Assembly (NCBI GenBank): GCA_046760905.1 | Contig: JBHIFB010000002.1 | Span: 22,283 to 86,282, forward strand | Reading direction: 5' to 3' | Source of the DNA: JBHIFB01 sp046760905 | GTDB taxonomy: Bacteria > Gemmatimonadota > CAZMKB01 | DNA length: 64,000 bases | Shown: one piece after another, positions 36,791-46,019 of the stretch | Position numbering within the stretch: the first letter of the stretch is position 1 | How the letters are laid out: each line of letters opens with the position of its first letter | Notes under the pieces: generated by a model | Told to the model about the DNA's origin: nothing | What the model saw: the letters and a program-made list of their open reading frames with translations, nothing else | Databases searched by the model: none | Translations under genes and position numbers: made by a program

Positions 36791-37445
36791 CTGGAAGGTC
36801 CTCATCTTCCTTCCGATTGTTGCGCTTGCATGGGCATCGGGGTTATGCCGTGCAGAAGGAGTAACCCTCGATCAGGTACTCGAGATGAGCTCGAAGAAGT
36901 ATAAAGAGATCGAGGGGTTTTCCTCGAAGTTCAAGCAGGTCGTCGAAATTCCCCTGCTCGCGAAGAGAAAGGAATTCAGAGGTGAGCTCAACTATAGAAG
37001 TCCGAACCTGTTGAGACTGGATTACGACATCCCCGAAGGTGGGTATATACTCTGCGATGGAAATTACTTTTACATTTACCTTCCGGACGTGGATTCTACG
37101 AGAGTGATGAAGACTTTTCTCGAGGCAGATCCGAGGTCTTTTCTCACCGAATTCTTCCTTGACGAAGCGAGGGAGAATTACGATGCCGCTCTAGTGGACT
37201 CCGATGATGACGACCATCATCTCACATTCATACCTAAGGAAAACCGGGCTGAGTTACTAAGGGTAGATGTCAGGATCGCGAGAGAGAATGGCTTAGTCAT
37301 GGATATCTCTTACACGGATCCTTCTGGCAGTACTACATCTTATTTCCTCGAAGACCTGAAGATTCAAGCTGAAGCAAAGGAGCGCTTCAGGTTTACCCTG
37401 CCCGAGGGAGTGGAACTCTTAGACCTCACCTCCGACCCATACTGA
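36762..37445 (+). CDS. lolA: LolA-like outer-membrane lipoprotein carrier
   Basis: 227 residues. A TTG at 36762 with GGAAGGG 7 nt upstream is the likely start; ATG 36777 is the alternative. After a signal peptide ending near GLCRAEG, the protein follows LolA: FSSKFKQVVEIPLLAKRKEF, then GELNYRSPNLLRLDYDIP and a long beta-rich cup. LolA carries lipoproteins across the periplasm. The gene overlaps the DUF5989 stop by 29 nt. Confidence 0.83.
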   Translation: MPRSSMLFSSWKVLIFLPIVALAWASGLCRAEGVTLDQVLEMSSKKYKEIEGFSSKFKQVVEIPLLAKRKEFRGELNYRSPNLLRLDYDIPEGGYILCDGNYFYIYLPDVDSTRVMKTFLEADPRSFLTEFFLDEARENYDAALVDSDDDDHHLTFIPKENRAELLRVDVRIARENGLVMDISYTDPSGSTTSYFLEDLKIQAEAKERFRFTLPEGVELLDLTSDPY

Positions 37446-37456
37446 TAACTGCCGCC

Positions 37457-38818
37457 ATGTCTGAGACTAAGCTTCCAAGAGTCTATTTTCTCTCTCTGGG
37501 ATGCTTCAAGAACACAGTTGATTCTGAGCGTATGATACAGGAGCTTTTGAATGAAGGTTTCGAACTCACCGAAAGACCCCAGGAATCGGGGATCATCGTG
37601 GTGAACACCTGTGGATTCATTGATCCAGCGAAAGAGGAGTCCATCGAGGCAATTCTCGAGGCAGCCCTCTATAAAAAGAGTGGTAAGCTGGAGGCGCTTG
37701 TAGTAGCAGGGTGCATGGTGGAGCGATTCCGGGAGGATCTGGAGAGGTTGATTCCGGAGGTCGATTTGTTTCTCGGTCTGGATGAGGAAGGAGGGATCGG
37801 GAAGGCCCTGAAGGAGAAGCTTGGATTAGCACCGGAAATTAAGATTCCCGCGGCCGGCAGAGGCCATGGCAGGGTGTTTTTAACCCCGCCTCATCTCTCT
37901 TTCCTCAAGATCGCGGAAGGCTGTTCACGTCGCTGCAGCTTCTGCACGATACCTTCTATAAGAGGGCAGTTCCGTTCGAAGAGTATCGACGAGCTTGTGA
38001 AGGAGGCTCAGCACCTGGAATCCCTTGGGGTGCGAGAGCTAAACGTGATTTCCCAGGACACAGTATCGTACAGAGACCGTTCCGGCCGGGGGCTCGTCGA
38101 ACTGCTGAGACAGATCCTGTCAAACACTGGGATACCCTGGATCAGGCTGCTCTATCTGAATCCAGCAGGCTTCGGTGACGATCTCATGGATTTACTTGGT
38201 TTGGAAGAGAGACTCCTCGCTTATGTCGATATCCCAATACAACACATCTCCAATACCCTCCTCAAGAGAATGGGGCGAGGTGTGAGTCGTGAGGATATAG
38301 AAGCATTGATCTGGGCTCTCAGGCAGAGAGTGCCCGGCGTCACACTCAGGACAACAGTGCTCGTCGGCTTCCCCGGGGAGGAAGACGATCATTTCAGGGA
38401 GCTGCTAGATTTCCTCGAAGAGGTGCAATTCGAGAGGCTCGGCGTCTTCCCTTTTTCGTGTGAGGAGGGCACTCCAGCATCGAGGCTTCCGGGGCAGGTT
38501 GCCGAGGAGGTGAAGCAGGAGAGATGTTTCCAGGTCATGGAGCTTCAAAGAGCTATCTCCTGGAAGAAATGCCGTGCGAGAAGAGGAACCAGAACCGAGG
38601 TCATTGTTGATACTGCCATTGATAAAGCCGACCCGGACGATGAGGTAATACGGCTTCTGGCCAGGCGGCCGGACATAAGCTTCATCGGCAGATCCAGATG
38701 CGAGGCTTATGAGGTTGATGGCGTCATCTACCTAGCCGGTGAATATGAGGTTGGCGAATTCGCTGACGTTCGGATAGTCGACTCTATGGAATACGATTTA
38801 GTGGGGGAGCGGAATTGA
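37457..38818 (+). CDS. rimO: Ribosomal protein S12 methylthiotransferase RimO
   Basis: 453 residues. The N-terminal UPF0004 domain has three cluster cysteines (SLGCFKNTVDSE, NTCGFIDPAKEES, VAGCMVERF); the radical SAM motif is Cys156-x3-Cys160-x2-Cys163 (EGCSRRCSFC); a C-terminal TRAM domain follows from about 385. SLGCFKNTVDSE and the NTCGFIDPAKEESIEAI stretch separate RimO from the tRNA enzyme MiaB. It adds a methylthio group to Asp88 of S12. Confidence 0.94.
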   Translation: MSETKLPRVYFLSLGCFKNTVDSERMIQELLNEGFELTERPQESGIIVVNTCGFIDPAKEESIEAILEAALYKKSGKLEALVVAGCMVERFREDLERLIPEVDLFLGLDEEGGIGKALKEKLGLAPEIKIPAAGRGHGRVFLTPPHLSFLKIAEGCSRRCSFCTIPSIRGQFRSKSIDELVKEAQHLESLGVRELNVISQDTVSYRDRSGRGLVELLRQILSNTGIPWIRLLYLNPAGFGDDLMDLLGLEERLLAYVDIPIQHISNTLLKRMGRGVSREDIEALIWALRQRVPGVTLRTTVLVGFPGEEDDHFRELLDFLEEVQFERLGVFPFSCEEGTPASRLPGQVAEEVKQERCFQVMELQRAISWKKCRARRGTRTEVIVDTAIDKADPDDEVIRLLARRPDISFIGRSRCEAYEVDGVIYLAGEYEVGEFADVRIVDSMEYDLVGERN

Positions 38819-38820
38819 TA

Positions 38821-39510
38821 TCATTTTTTCAGCATCGCGTTCAGGACCACCCTGGATGCCTCCTCAGCTTCGTCTATCATGAACTGGACCCTGTTAGAAA
38901 CAAATGAATGCGCAAGGACAGTGGGTATTGCGATTATGAGACCTAAGAGTGTTGTGAAGAGTGATTGAGAGATTCCCGTGAGTAGTGATCTGAAACCGTA
39001 TTCGATTGAAGCAGCTTCCGGTGACAGAATGTTCATGATACCGAACACGGTGCCTGTGACACCAAGGAGGAGTACTATCTTTGCAAGCGCGGGTAGGTAG
39101 CCAATTCCCCACCTGAGTGCACGGAAGGCGCCGAGGGCCACCTCGTCCATCTCTCGCTTTATCGCCTCTTCCTTTTTGGTGATATCAGGGGAGACGCTGA
39201 AGGTGATCTCCGTAAGTGTGTTGTGCCTCGCCAATTCCTCGTTGTGGTTGAAGTTCGTATCGAACTCTTTTAGTCCTGCGATCAGAATCCTGTTGATGGG
39301 GGCTTCAGACCTTTCGCACAGTTCGATGGCACCCTCGAATTCCCTCGCATCGATGCAGATAAGGACTTCTTTCAGAAGCTCCTCGGTGTTCACCCTGCGC
39401 TTTATCAATAATGAATAAAACTTATGCAGGATAAGGGAGAGTATAAGGATGGCGCATATGATTATGAGGTACAGGAACAGCCCGTTGCCGGGGTTTACGC
39501 TGAGCTCCAT
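38821..39510 (-). CDS. Lone ExbB/TolQ-family proton-channel protein
   Basis: 229 residues from ATG 39510, which has GGAGGGAT directly upstream; a further in-frame ATG at 39579 lies inside the promoter. Three membrane segments, with LLLGVTGTVFGIMN and GISQSLFTTLLGLIIAIPTVLA matching the MotA/TolQ/ExbB signature. No ExbD or TonB gene adjoins it, unlike the complete set at the left edge. It converges on rimO with 2 nt between stops. Confidence 0.85.
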   Translation of the reverse strand: MELSVNPGNGLFLYLIIICAILILSLILHKFYSLLIKRRVNTEELLKEVLICIDAREFEGAIELCERSEAPINRILIAGLKEFDTNFNHNEELARHNTLTEITFSVSPDITKKEEAIKREMDEVALGAFRALRWGIGYLPALAKIVLLLGVTGTVFGIMNILSPEAASIEYGFRSLLTGISQSLFTTLLGLIIAIPTVLAHSFVSNRVQFMIDEAEEASRVVLNAMLKK

Positions 39511-39550
39511 TATCCCTCCAGGAATCGTTCCATGCGCATGTGGGAAAGAA

Positions 39551-39579
39551 AATATGTTGCAGATCCCGACGGATGTCAA
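39551..39579 (-). promoter_or_regulatory. Promoter of the lone exbB-like gene
   Basis: Minus strand: TTGACA (39579-39574), 17 bp, CATATT (39556-39551), 41 nt before ATG 39510. Confidence 0.65.
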
Positions 39580-39630
39580 TAGCCGGATAATGAGAAAATA
39601 GTGGAAAAAAGGACTCCAGGCCTCATCTCA

Positions 39631-39659
39631 TTGACATTATTCCAGCATGTCAGTATTAT
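39631..39659 (+). promoter_or_regulatory. Promoter of the TPR-bamD-nadD cluster
   Basis: TTGACA (39631-39636), 17 bp, TATTAT (39654-39659). The predicted start near 39666 rules out ATG 39647 for the downstream gene. Confidence 0.75.
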
Positions 39660-39712
39660 TCTTCTGTCTGATTCTGGGTTTCTTTCAAAGAAGATATCCT
39701 GACCGAACACTT

Positions 39713-40465
39713 ATGGAAAAAATTCTCAAAGTCTCGGAGCTTCACCGGAAGGGGATGAGGAGTCTTCTCAGGGAGGATTATGAACGTGCGATTGACGAGC
39801 TCACACTCGCTGTCGAACTTCAACCGAGGTATCCGGATATAAACAATGCGCTGGGAATTGCTCACTACTTCGGCGGATCGAAGGAGATGGCCATAGAGTA
39901 CTTCAAAAGGGCCTGCGAAATAAATCCGAATTACATAGAAGCCAGGCTACATCTCGCGTTCACTCTCATAGAATGTGGGGACATTGGTGAAGGTGTCTCA
40001 CTGCTGGAGGAGATTCCACACCTTGATGAGGAAAGGGAGGGGAGGTGCGAGTCCAGGAGCGTAATGATGTGTGAAATGCACACGCAACTTGGCCAGATGT
40101 ACGAGAAGACGGGAGAGTTGCTGGATGCGATGAATGAATACAAAAAAGCCCTGCGGCTTCAGCCTGATTTCCTCGATATCGCACTGAAGCTTGCGAGAAC
40201 ATATTCAAAACTCGAACTCTTCGAAGAAGCTCATCGGGAATTCCACAGGATTCTGCAGGTGAACATGGAATACCACGAGGCGCGGTTGGAGTTGGGTATG
40301 TTGTTCATGAGGGAGGGTAAGTACGAAGATGCCAGAAAACAGTGGGAAAGATGCCTAAAGAGCGAAGCGCATGAAGCGAGGGCGAGGTTTTATCTGAAGA
40401 GATTGCTAAGGGGGGATTTTAAAGAAGTAAAAGGGAGGGACTTTCTAAAATCCGGGAGGGATTGA
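39713..40465 (+). CDS. TPR-repeat protein
   Basis: 250 residues from ATG 39713. An in-frame ATG at 39647 lies inside the promoter, so the later start is preferred even though its ribosome site is weak. About six TPR units run through residues 10-235 (LLREDYERAIDELTLAVELQ, NALGIAHYFGGSKEMAIEYF, EYKKALRLQPDF), with no signal peptide from this start. A scaffold role is likely; it leads a cluster with another TPR protein and bamD, so a link to envelope assembly is possible. Confidence 0.75.
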   Translation: MEKILKVSELHRKGMRSLLREDYERAIDELTLAVELQPRYPDINNALGIAHYFGGSKEMAIEYFKRACEINPNYIEARLHLAFTLIECGDIGEGVSLLEEIPHLDEEREGRCESRSVMMCEMHTQLGQMYEKTGELLDAMNEYKKALRLQPDFLDIALKLARTYSKLELFEEAHREFHRILQVNMEYHEARLELGMLFMREGKYEDARKQWERCLKSEAHEARARFYLKRLLRGDFKEVKGRDFLKSGRD

Positions 40466-40485
40466 TATCAATATATCGATATCAA
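40462..40485. repeat. 8-bp inverted repeat at a TPR gene boundary
   Basis: TTGATATC (40462-40469) and GATATCAA (40478-40485) are exact inverted repeats with an 8-nt AT-rich spacer. The site overlaps the stop of one TPR gene and precedes the next by 33 nt. It could be an operator or a small hairpin. Confidence 0.45.
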
Positions 40486-40517
40486 GCTGTGATCGAGCTG
40501 AGCTTCGAATAAATTAG

Positions 40518-41432
40518 ATGGATATGAATCTGAAACTCCGGTCTCTGGCTTTTTCGGCCGCGCTGTTTTTACTCCTCTTGAATTGTTCCCTCGGATCGCA
40601 TGAGAGAAGAGGGGATAGTTATTTCAACAAGGGTAAATACAGGGATGCTCTTGCAGAATTCCTTATAGCACGTCGGGATGATCCTTCGTCCACTCAACTC
40701 CTCTTCAAAATAGGTGTCACCTCGACCCGTCTCAAGGACATGGGAATGGCTTGCGCCTATTACGATACGCTGCTCGCCCTCGATTCCTCGAGAACGCGAT
40801 GGATAATCAAGGATCTCTTTCAGTTCGGCGTGAAAAGCCTCAATGAAGGGGAGCCGGTTTTGATGAGGGAGGCATTCCAGAAAGTCCTCGATATAGACTC
40901 AACCTATAACCTCGGTGATTCTTTTTATCCGCTGGGTAGGTCTTATAAAGATGCCGGTCAGTATGAAAGAGCCGTGAGGGCGTACCTGAAGGCATTGTCC
41001 TTCTCACCCGATTCACCGGAGGCAATCACGGTCCTTTTCGAACTGGCACAATGCTATGAGGAACTTGGAAAATATAAGGAGGCGCTGTCATACTACGAGG
41101 ATTATATCGAGCAGATAGACGAGGGAGCCACAGATGAGGTTCTATGGCATGTTGGCAATACCGCCTATAAGCTAGCCGATCGATTATATGGGGAAGGGAA
41201 CCTGGAGGAAGCACAAGAGTATCTTAAGATGGTAATCGAGCTGGGACGACCACAGGTTTTGCTGATCGATGCGTGGTTTCTTTCGGGTGAGATCTTTTAT
41301 GCGAGCGAGGAATACGATAAGGCACTCGAGGCGTATTCCGAAGTATTGAATCTGAATCCAAGCCGTACGATGAAGGTTGCAACACAGAGTCTTGAAAGGA
41401 TACGGGAGATAAAATACGGCAGGGTGAGATGA
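40518..41432 (+). CDS. Exported TPR protein, possible lipoprotein
   Basis: 304 residues. A hydrophobic signal segment ends LLLLNCS; the Cys could be lipidated, but Asn at -1 is not a classical lipobox. Six or so TPR units follow (GDSYFNKGKYRDALAEFL, PLGRSYKDAGQYERAVRAYL, ELAQCYEELGKYKEALSYYE). It overlaps bamD by 4 nt (ATGA), so coupled translation and a role near the Bam complex are plausible. Confidence 0.78.
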   Translation: MDMNLKLRSLAFSAALFLLLLNCSLGSHERRGDSYFNKGKYRDALAEFLIARRDDPSSTQLLFKIGVTSTRLKDMGMACAYYDTLLALDSSRTRWIIKDLFQFGVKSLNEGEPVLMREAFQKVLDIDSTYNLGDSFYPLGRSYKDAGQYERAVRAYLKALSFSPDSPEAITVLFELAQCYEELGKYKEALSYYEDYIEQIDEGATDEVLWHVGNTAYKLADRLYGEGNLEEAQEYLKMVIELGRPQVLLIDAWFLSGEIFYASEEYDKALEAYSEVLNLNPSRTMKVATQSLERIREIKYGRVR

Positions 41433-42217
41433 TTTCACGCGACCTGGTTTTAATTGCGCTTCTGCTTCTTATATGGGGCTGTGGACAGAAGAATCTGCCG
41501 GAGGACCTTACCGCCCAAGAACTTTTCAACAGGGGAGAGATGGAGCTTGAGGGTGGGGACCAAGGAAAGGCCGTTGAGTCGTTTCAGAGAATAATATATG
41601 AATTCCCGGGAAGTGAATACGTCGAGAAAGCAAGGCTCAAGCTCGCTGACGCACGCTTCCTGAGTGGAGATTATCTTCTGGCGGCAAACGAGTACGAAAG
41701 GTTCTCCAGAGACTTCCCGTTGAATCCGAAGGCAGATGAAGCGCTTTTCAAAGCGGCCTATTCACATGAGAAAGTATCCGAGGCTTACAGTCTCGACCAG
41801 ACCGAGACGCAGAAGGCAATATCGCTTTATGAGGCGATCAATGGGAAATATCCGGATAGTGACTACGCCGATTCCGCCACCGTACGATGTTACTTTCTCA
41901 AGGATAGGCTTGCAAAAAAGACATTCGAGAACGGTTATTTCTACTACAAGAGAGAACTCTATGATTCAGCTATAATCTACTTCGAAACAATGATTGAGGA
42001 ATACGAATCATCGAGCTGGCTCGCGGCGGCGTATTTCTACCTGGCGAAATCATACGATAAGCTTAAGCTTCCTGATGAGGCACGTAGAGTTCGACTGAAA
42101 CTCTTAGAAGAGTATCCGATGACCATCGAAGCAATCGAAGTCATGAATGAATTTCCGGAGCTTATCCCTTCTGAGCCTGCCATTGGTGAGAATACGAAAG
42201 GAGGTGGAACAGGGTGA
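41429..42217 (+). CDS. bamD: BamD-like outer-membrane assembly lipoprotein
   Basis: 262 residues. The signal peptide ends LLIWGC, a good lipobox. Five TPR-type helical pairs follow with the BamD spacing (LTAQELFNRGEMELEGGDQGKAVESFQRIIYEFPGSEY, then FSRDFPLNPKADEALFKAAYS). BamD is the essential lipoprotein that helps BamA insert barrels. It overlaps the upstream TPR gene (ATGA) and nadD (GTGA) by 4 nt each. Confidence 0.85.
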   Translation: MISRDLVLIALLLLIWGCGQKNLPEDLTAQELFNRGEMELEGGDQGKAVESFQRIIYEFPGSEYVEKARLKLADARFLSGDYLLAANEYERFSRDFPLNPKADEALFKAAYSHEKVSEAYSLDQTETQKAISLYEAINGKYPDSDYADSATVRCYFLKDRLAKKTFENGYFYYKRELYDSAIIYFETMIEEYESSSWLAAAYFYLAKSYDKLKLPDEARRVRLKLLEEYPMTIEAIEVMNEFPELIPSEPAIGENTKGGGTG

Positions 42218-42813
42218 AGAAGCTAGGTGTATTTGGGGGTAGTTTCGATCCCATACACACGGGTCACCTTATTGTAGCTCAGGATGTTCTCTGTGCCCTA
42301 TCCCTGGATGAAATAATGTTCATCCCGGCCTGTGTGCCACCTCATAAGAAAGGGATCGAACTGTCTGAGACCCGACACCGTCTGAGGATGGTCGAGATTG
42401 CGACACACAACAACCCGAACTTCAGTGCCTCTGATATGGAGCTGAAAAGGGGAGGTGTCTCATATACGATTGATACTATCAGGCAGCTACGAAGCGGCCT
42501 TTCAGCTGATGTAGAACTCTTCTTCATTGTTGGTTCAGATAACATTCCCGATATCCAGACATGGAAGGAGCCATGGGAACTGGTGAAGTTATGCAAGCTC
42601 GTCACTATACACCGGCCCGGTTTCAGGGACATAGATATACTTCCCGAGCTCAAGGAACACGTTACCAGCGTAGCGGTAACCTCCGTCGACATATCATCTC
42701 GAGATATCAGGCAGAGGGTTCGAAACGGGAGACCGATACGGTATCTCGTACCTGAGGAGGTGGAACGTTACATACTGAAGGAAGAACTCTACAAGAGTGC
42801 TCGCCGGTCTTGA
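42214..42813 (+). CDS. nadD: Nicotinate-nucleotide adenylyltransferase
   Basis: 199 residues with the nucleotidyltransferase motif GGSFDPIHTGHL at residues 6-17 and the C-terminal ISSRDIRQRV (the ISSTxIR motif). It makes deamido-NAD from nicotinate mononucleotide and ATP. The start is GTG, overlapping the bamD stop. rsfS, which often follows nadD, is absent. Confidence 0.96.
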   Translation: MKKLGVFGGSFDPIHTGHLIVAQDVLCALSLDEIMFIPACVPPHKKGIELSETRHRLRMVEIATHNNPNFSASDMELKRGGVSYTIDTIRQLRSGLSADVELFFIVGSDNIPDIQTWKEPWELVKLCKLVTIHRPGFRDIDILPELKEHVTSVAVTSVDISSRDIRQRVRNGRPIRYLVPEEVERYILKEELYKSARRS

Positions 42814-42910
42814 TGGATAGGGCAATGGAGTTATATTAAGTAAATGACGCAGACGCATCGCGCCGCGGCCAAACATACAGAAAGCGTGTAGAATCCACGA
42901 GGAAAGGTCC

Positions 42911-45900
42911 ATGTTCAAAGGCATTATCCGTAAGATGTTCAAGACAAAATTCGAAAGAGAGGTCATCCGGCTCTCCCCAATCGTAGATGAAATCAATCGA
43001 AACTACGAAGCTTTCAGGGCCCTCTCTGACGAAGAAATACTCGCTAAAACGGAGGATTTCAAAAAGAGGGCTGCTGACGGGGAATCGCTGGATGATATGT
43101 TACCGGAGGCGTATGGCCTCGTGAAAGAGGTCTGTCGAAGGCTGTGCGGAAAGACGATTACGGTGACCGGCCACGAAGTCCTTTGGGAGATGATTCCGTA
43201 CGATGTGCAGCTGATCGGCGCAATAGTGCTGCATCAGGGAAAGATAGCGGAGATGGCCACCGGCGAGGGAAAAACGCTCGTTGCCACAATGCCGCTTTAC
43301 CTCAATGCATTGACGGGCAAGGGGACTCACCTTGTCACCGTGAACGATTATCTCGCAAAGAGAGACAGCGAGTGGATGGGGCCGGTGTATCAATTACTGG
43401 GTCTCACAGTTGGCTGCATACAGCATGACATAAGAACTGAAGAGCGGAAAGCAGCTTATCAGTGTGACATCACCTATGGGACGAATAACGAGTTCGGATT
43501 CGACTATCTCCGGGACAACATGGCGGTACGGCTGGAAGACCGGGTCCAGCGCGGCCATCATTATGCGATCGTGGACGAGGTCGACTCGGTTCTGATCGAT
43601 GAGGCCAGAACCCCCCTGATCATCTCAGGGCCCGTGGGCGAATCGACTCAGAAGTATAAGGAATACAAGCAGACGGTCGAGTCACTCGTTGGGGCTCAGG
43701 TGAGACTCGTGAACAAGATCCTCGCCGAGGCACAGGAGCTCATGGAGCAGGAGGATAAGGAATACGAAGCGGGTATTAAACTGTTTCAGGCATACCGTGG
43801 GATGCCGAAGAACAAGAAACTCATAAAGATCCTCGGCAAGCCGGGGATGAAAAAGCTCTTGCAGAGGATCGAGGCCGATTTCATGCGTGAGAAGAAGGTA
43901 CATGAGCTCGACGAGGAACTTTACTTCGCCATGGATGAGAAGGGACACAACATAGCGCTCACCGATATCGGAAGGGAAAAACTCTCACCCCGTGATCCCA
44001 ACCTCTTCGTCATACCGGATTTGAGCGTAAGCTTTGGTGAGATAGATGGCCGTGAAGACCTCACGAGGGAGGAGAAGGCGCGGGAGAAGCTCAAGCTGGA
44101 GCGGGAATACAGCGAGAAAAGCGAAAGAATACACAACATCCATCAACTGCTGAAGGCGTATGTCCTGTTCGAGAAGGATGTTGAATACGTTCTTCAGGAT
44201 GGGAAGGTGATGATCGTCGATGAGTTTACAGGCAGGCTCATGCCCGGCAGGCGATTCTCCGACGGTCTCCATATGGCACTGGAGGCGAAAGAGGGGGTCA
44301 AGATCGAAGGGGAGACGCAGACCCTCGCCACGATCACCCTTCAGAATTACTTCCGTCTCTATCAGAAGCTCGCCGGTATGACGGGGACGGCGGAAACGGA
44401 GGAGAATGAATTTTGGGATATCTATAAGCTCGAAGTCGTAGTCATCCCCACAAATAGACCTGTGAGGAGGATCGACTACGATGATGAGATTTATAAGACG
44501 AAGCGAGAGAAGTACAAAGCCATAATCGATGAAATCGAGAAGGCACATGACCAGGGACGACCGGTTCTCGTGGGTACCATTTCCGTTGATGTATCGGAAA
44601 CTCTATCCAGGATGTTGAAGCGCCGTGCAATAAAGCATCATGTCTTAAACGCGAAATATCATCAGCAGGAAGCTGAAATAATCGCAAGGGCGGGAGAGCC
44701 GGGTGCTGTTACGATAGCGACTAACATGGCCGGGCGAGGGACGGACATTAAGCTTGGACCCGGCGTCGTGAGGTGCTCCAACTGTCTTCTTCTTCACCAG
44801 GAAGATCCAATGGCCGGCGAACCCGTAGGCGATAACCTGCCGGAAGGATACACGGGTGAGCTTGATTGCCGGGCGGAAATGCCTTGCGGCCTTTACGTGA
44901 TAGCAACGGAGAGACATGAAGCAAGGAGGATCGACAGGCAATTGAGGGGAAGGTGTGCCAGGCAGGGTGATGCCGGTGCGAGCAAATTTTACCTCTCCCT
45001 TGAAGATGACCTGATGAGGCTGTTCGGGTCTGACAGGATCGCCGGCATAATGGATAAACTCGGTGCGGAAGAGGGTGAGAGGATCACCCACCCCCTGGTC
45101 ACTCGCTCCATACAGAAGGCCCAGCAGAGAGTCGAGGCTCACAACTTCGAGATAAGGAAACATCTGTTGGAGTATGACGATGTAATGAATCAGCAGAGGG
45201 AAGTCATTTACGATCTCAGGCTGCGTATACAGGAAGGACATGATCTGGAAGGACATTTAAAGGAGATGGTAGAGGGATCGGTAAGGAAGAAACTGGAAGA
45301 TCATGTCGATCCGAAAGCGCATCCAGAGGAGTGGGATATCAAAGGCCTCGCTGAGGATATAATGCTGAGTTACCTGATACGCCTTCCAATCGAGAGGTGG
45401 ATGGATGAGGACATCAGGTTCGATGACATAGAGGAAAACACACTGAGAATAGCAAATGAAGCCATCGATGAGAGGCTCAAACTCATCGATGAAGACAGAC
45501 GGTCATTTCTTCTCCAGAGGATACTCCTCGCCGTAATCGATGATAAATGGAAGGATCATCTCTATGACTTGGATCATCTGAAAAGCGGTATAGGCTTCAG
45601 AGCATACGGGCAGAAGGATCCGCTTCTTGAGTACAAACAGGAAGCCTACGACATGTTTGTGGATCTCCTCGACAATATAAACCACGAGGTGACTTCCATC
45701 TTCTTCAAGGCTCCGATAATGACCGCGGCACCCGTGGGCGAAAGGGCGCCGGTAAGGGGAGTGGAAGTCAGCAGGGCCCCGGTTTCGGCGTTCGATTCTG
45801 CCCGTGCAGCCACAGCAGGACAGAGTGCCATGGAGGCCGGTGTTCCGATAGCGGCATCTCCTGGTGCGGTGGGGGAAGGGAGGCAACAGGAGCCGTCGAG

Positions 45901-45991
45901 AGAACCTGTGAGAGTTGGGCCGAAGGTGGGAAGGAATCAACCATGCCCCTGCGGCAGCGGGAAGAAGTACAAAAAGTGCTGCGGCAGGTGA
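42911..45991 (+). CDS. secA: Preprotein translocase ATPase SecA
   Basis: 1026 residues, long for SecA. Walker A GEGKT, the preprotein cross-linking domain and the C-terminal zinc motif CPCGSGKKYKKCC are present. Just before the conserved YVIATERHEARRIDRQLRG in the second nucleotide-binding domain lies an insertion of about 35 residues with four cysteines (622, 625, 653, 659; CxxC then CxxxxxC) that could bind a second metal. The helicase-like motif reads LRGRCARQGD where most SecAs have LRGRSGRQGD. It drives secretion through SecYEG. Confidence 0.96.
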   Translation: MFKGIIRKMFKTKFEREVIRLSPIVDEINRNYEAFRALSDEEILAKTEDFKKRAADGESLDDMLPEAYGLVKEVCRRLCGKTITVTGHEVLWEMIPYDVQLIGAIVLHQGKIAEMATGEGKTLVATMPLYLNALTGKGTHLVTVNDYLAKRDSEWMGPVYQLLGLTVGCIQHDIRTEERKAAYQCDITYGTNNEFGFDYLRDNMAVRLEDRVQRGHHYAIVDEVDSVLIDEARTPLIISGPVGESTQKYKEYKQTVESLVGAQVRLVNKILAEAQELMEQEDKEYEAGIKLFQAYRGMPKNKKLIKILGKPGMKKLLQRIEADFMREKKVHELDEELYFAMDEKGHNIALTDIGREKLSPRDPNLFVIPDLSVSFGEIDGREDLTREEKAREKLKLEREYSEKSERIHNIHQLLKAYVLFEKDVEYVLQDGKVMIVDEFTGRLMPGRRFSDGLHMALEAKEGVKIEGETQTLATITLQNYFRLYQKLAGMTGTAETEENEFWDIYKLEVVVIPTNRPVRRIDYDDEIYKTKREKYKAIIDEIEKAHDQGRPVLVGTISVDVSETLSRMLKRRAIKHHVLNAKYHQQEAEIIARAGEPGAVTIATNMAGRGTDIKLGPGVVRCSNCLLLHQEDPMAGEPVGDNLPEGYTGELDCRAEMPCGLYVIATERHEARRIDRQLRGRCARQGDAGASKFYLSLEDDLMRLFGSDRIAGIMDKLGAEEGERITHPLVTRSIQKAQQRVEAHNFEIRKHLLEYDDVMNQQREVIYDLRLRIQEGHDLEGHLKEMVEGSVRKKLEDHVDPKAHPEEWDIKGLAEDIMLSYLIRLPIERWMDEDIRFDDIEENTLRIANEAIDERLKLIDEDRRSFLLQRILLAVIDDKWKDHLYDLDHLKSGIGFRAYGQKDPLLEYKQEAYDMFVDLLDNINHEVTSIFFKAPIMTAAPVGERAPVRGVEVSRAPVSAFDSARAATAGQSAMEAGVPIAASPGAVGEGRQQEPSREPVRVGPKVGRNQPCPCGSGKKYKKCCGR

Positions 45992-46019
45992 GACCGGGAC
46001 CTATCTTATACCGTTTTAT

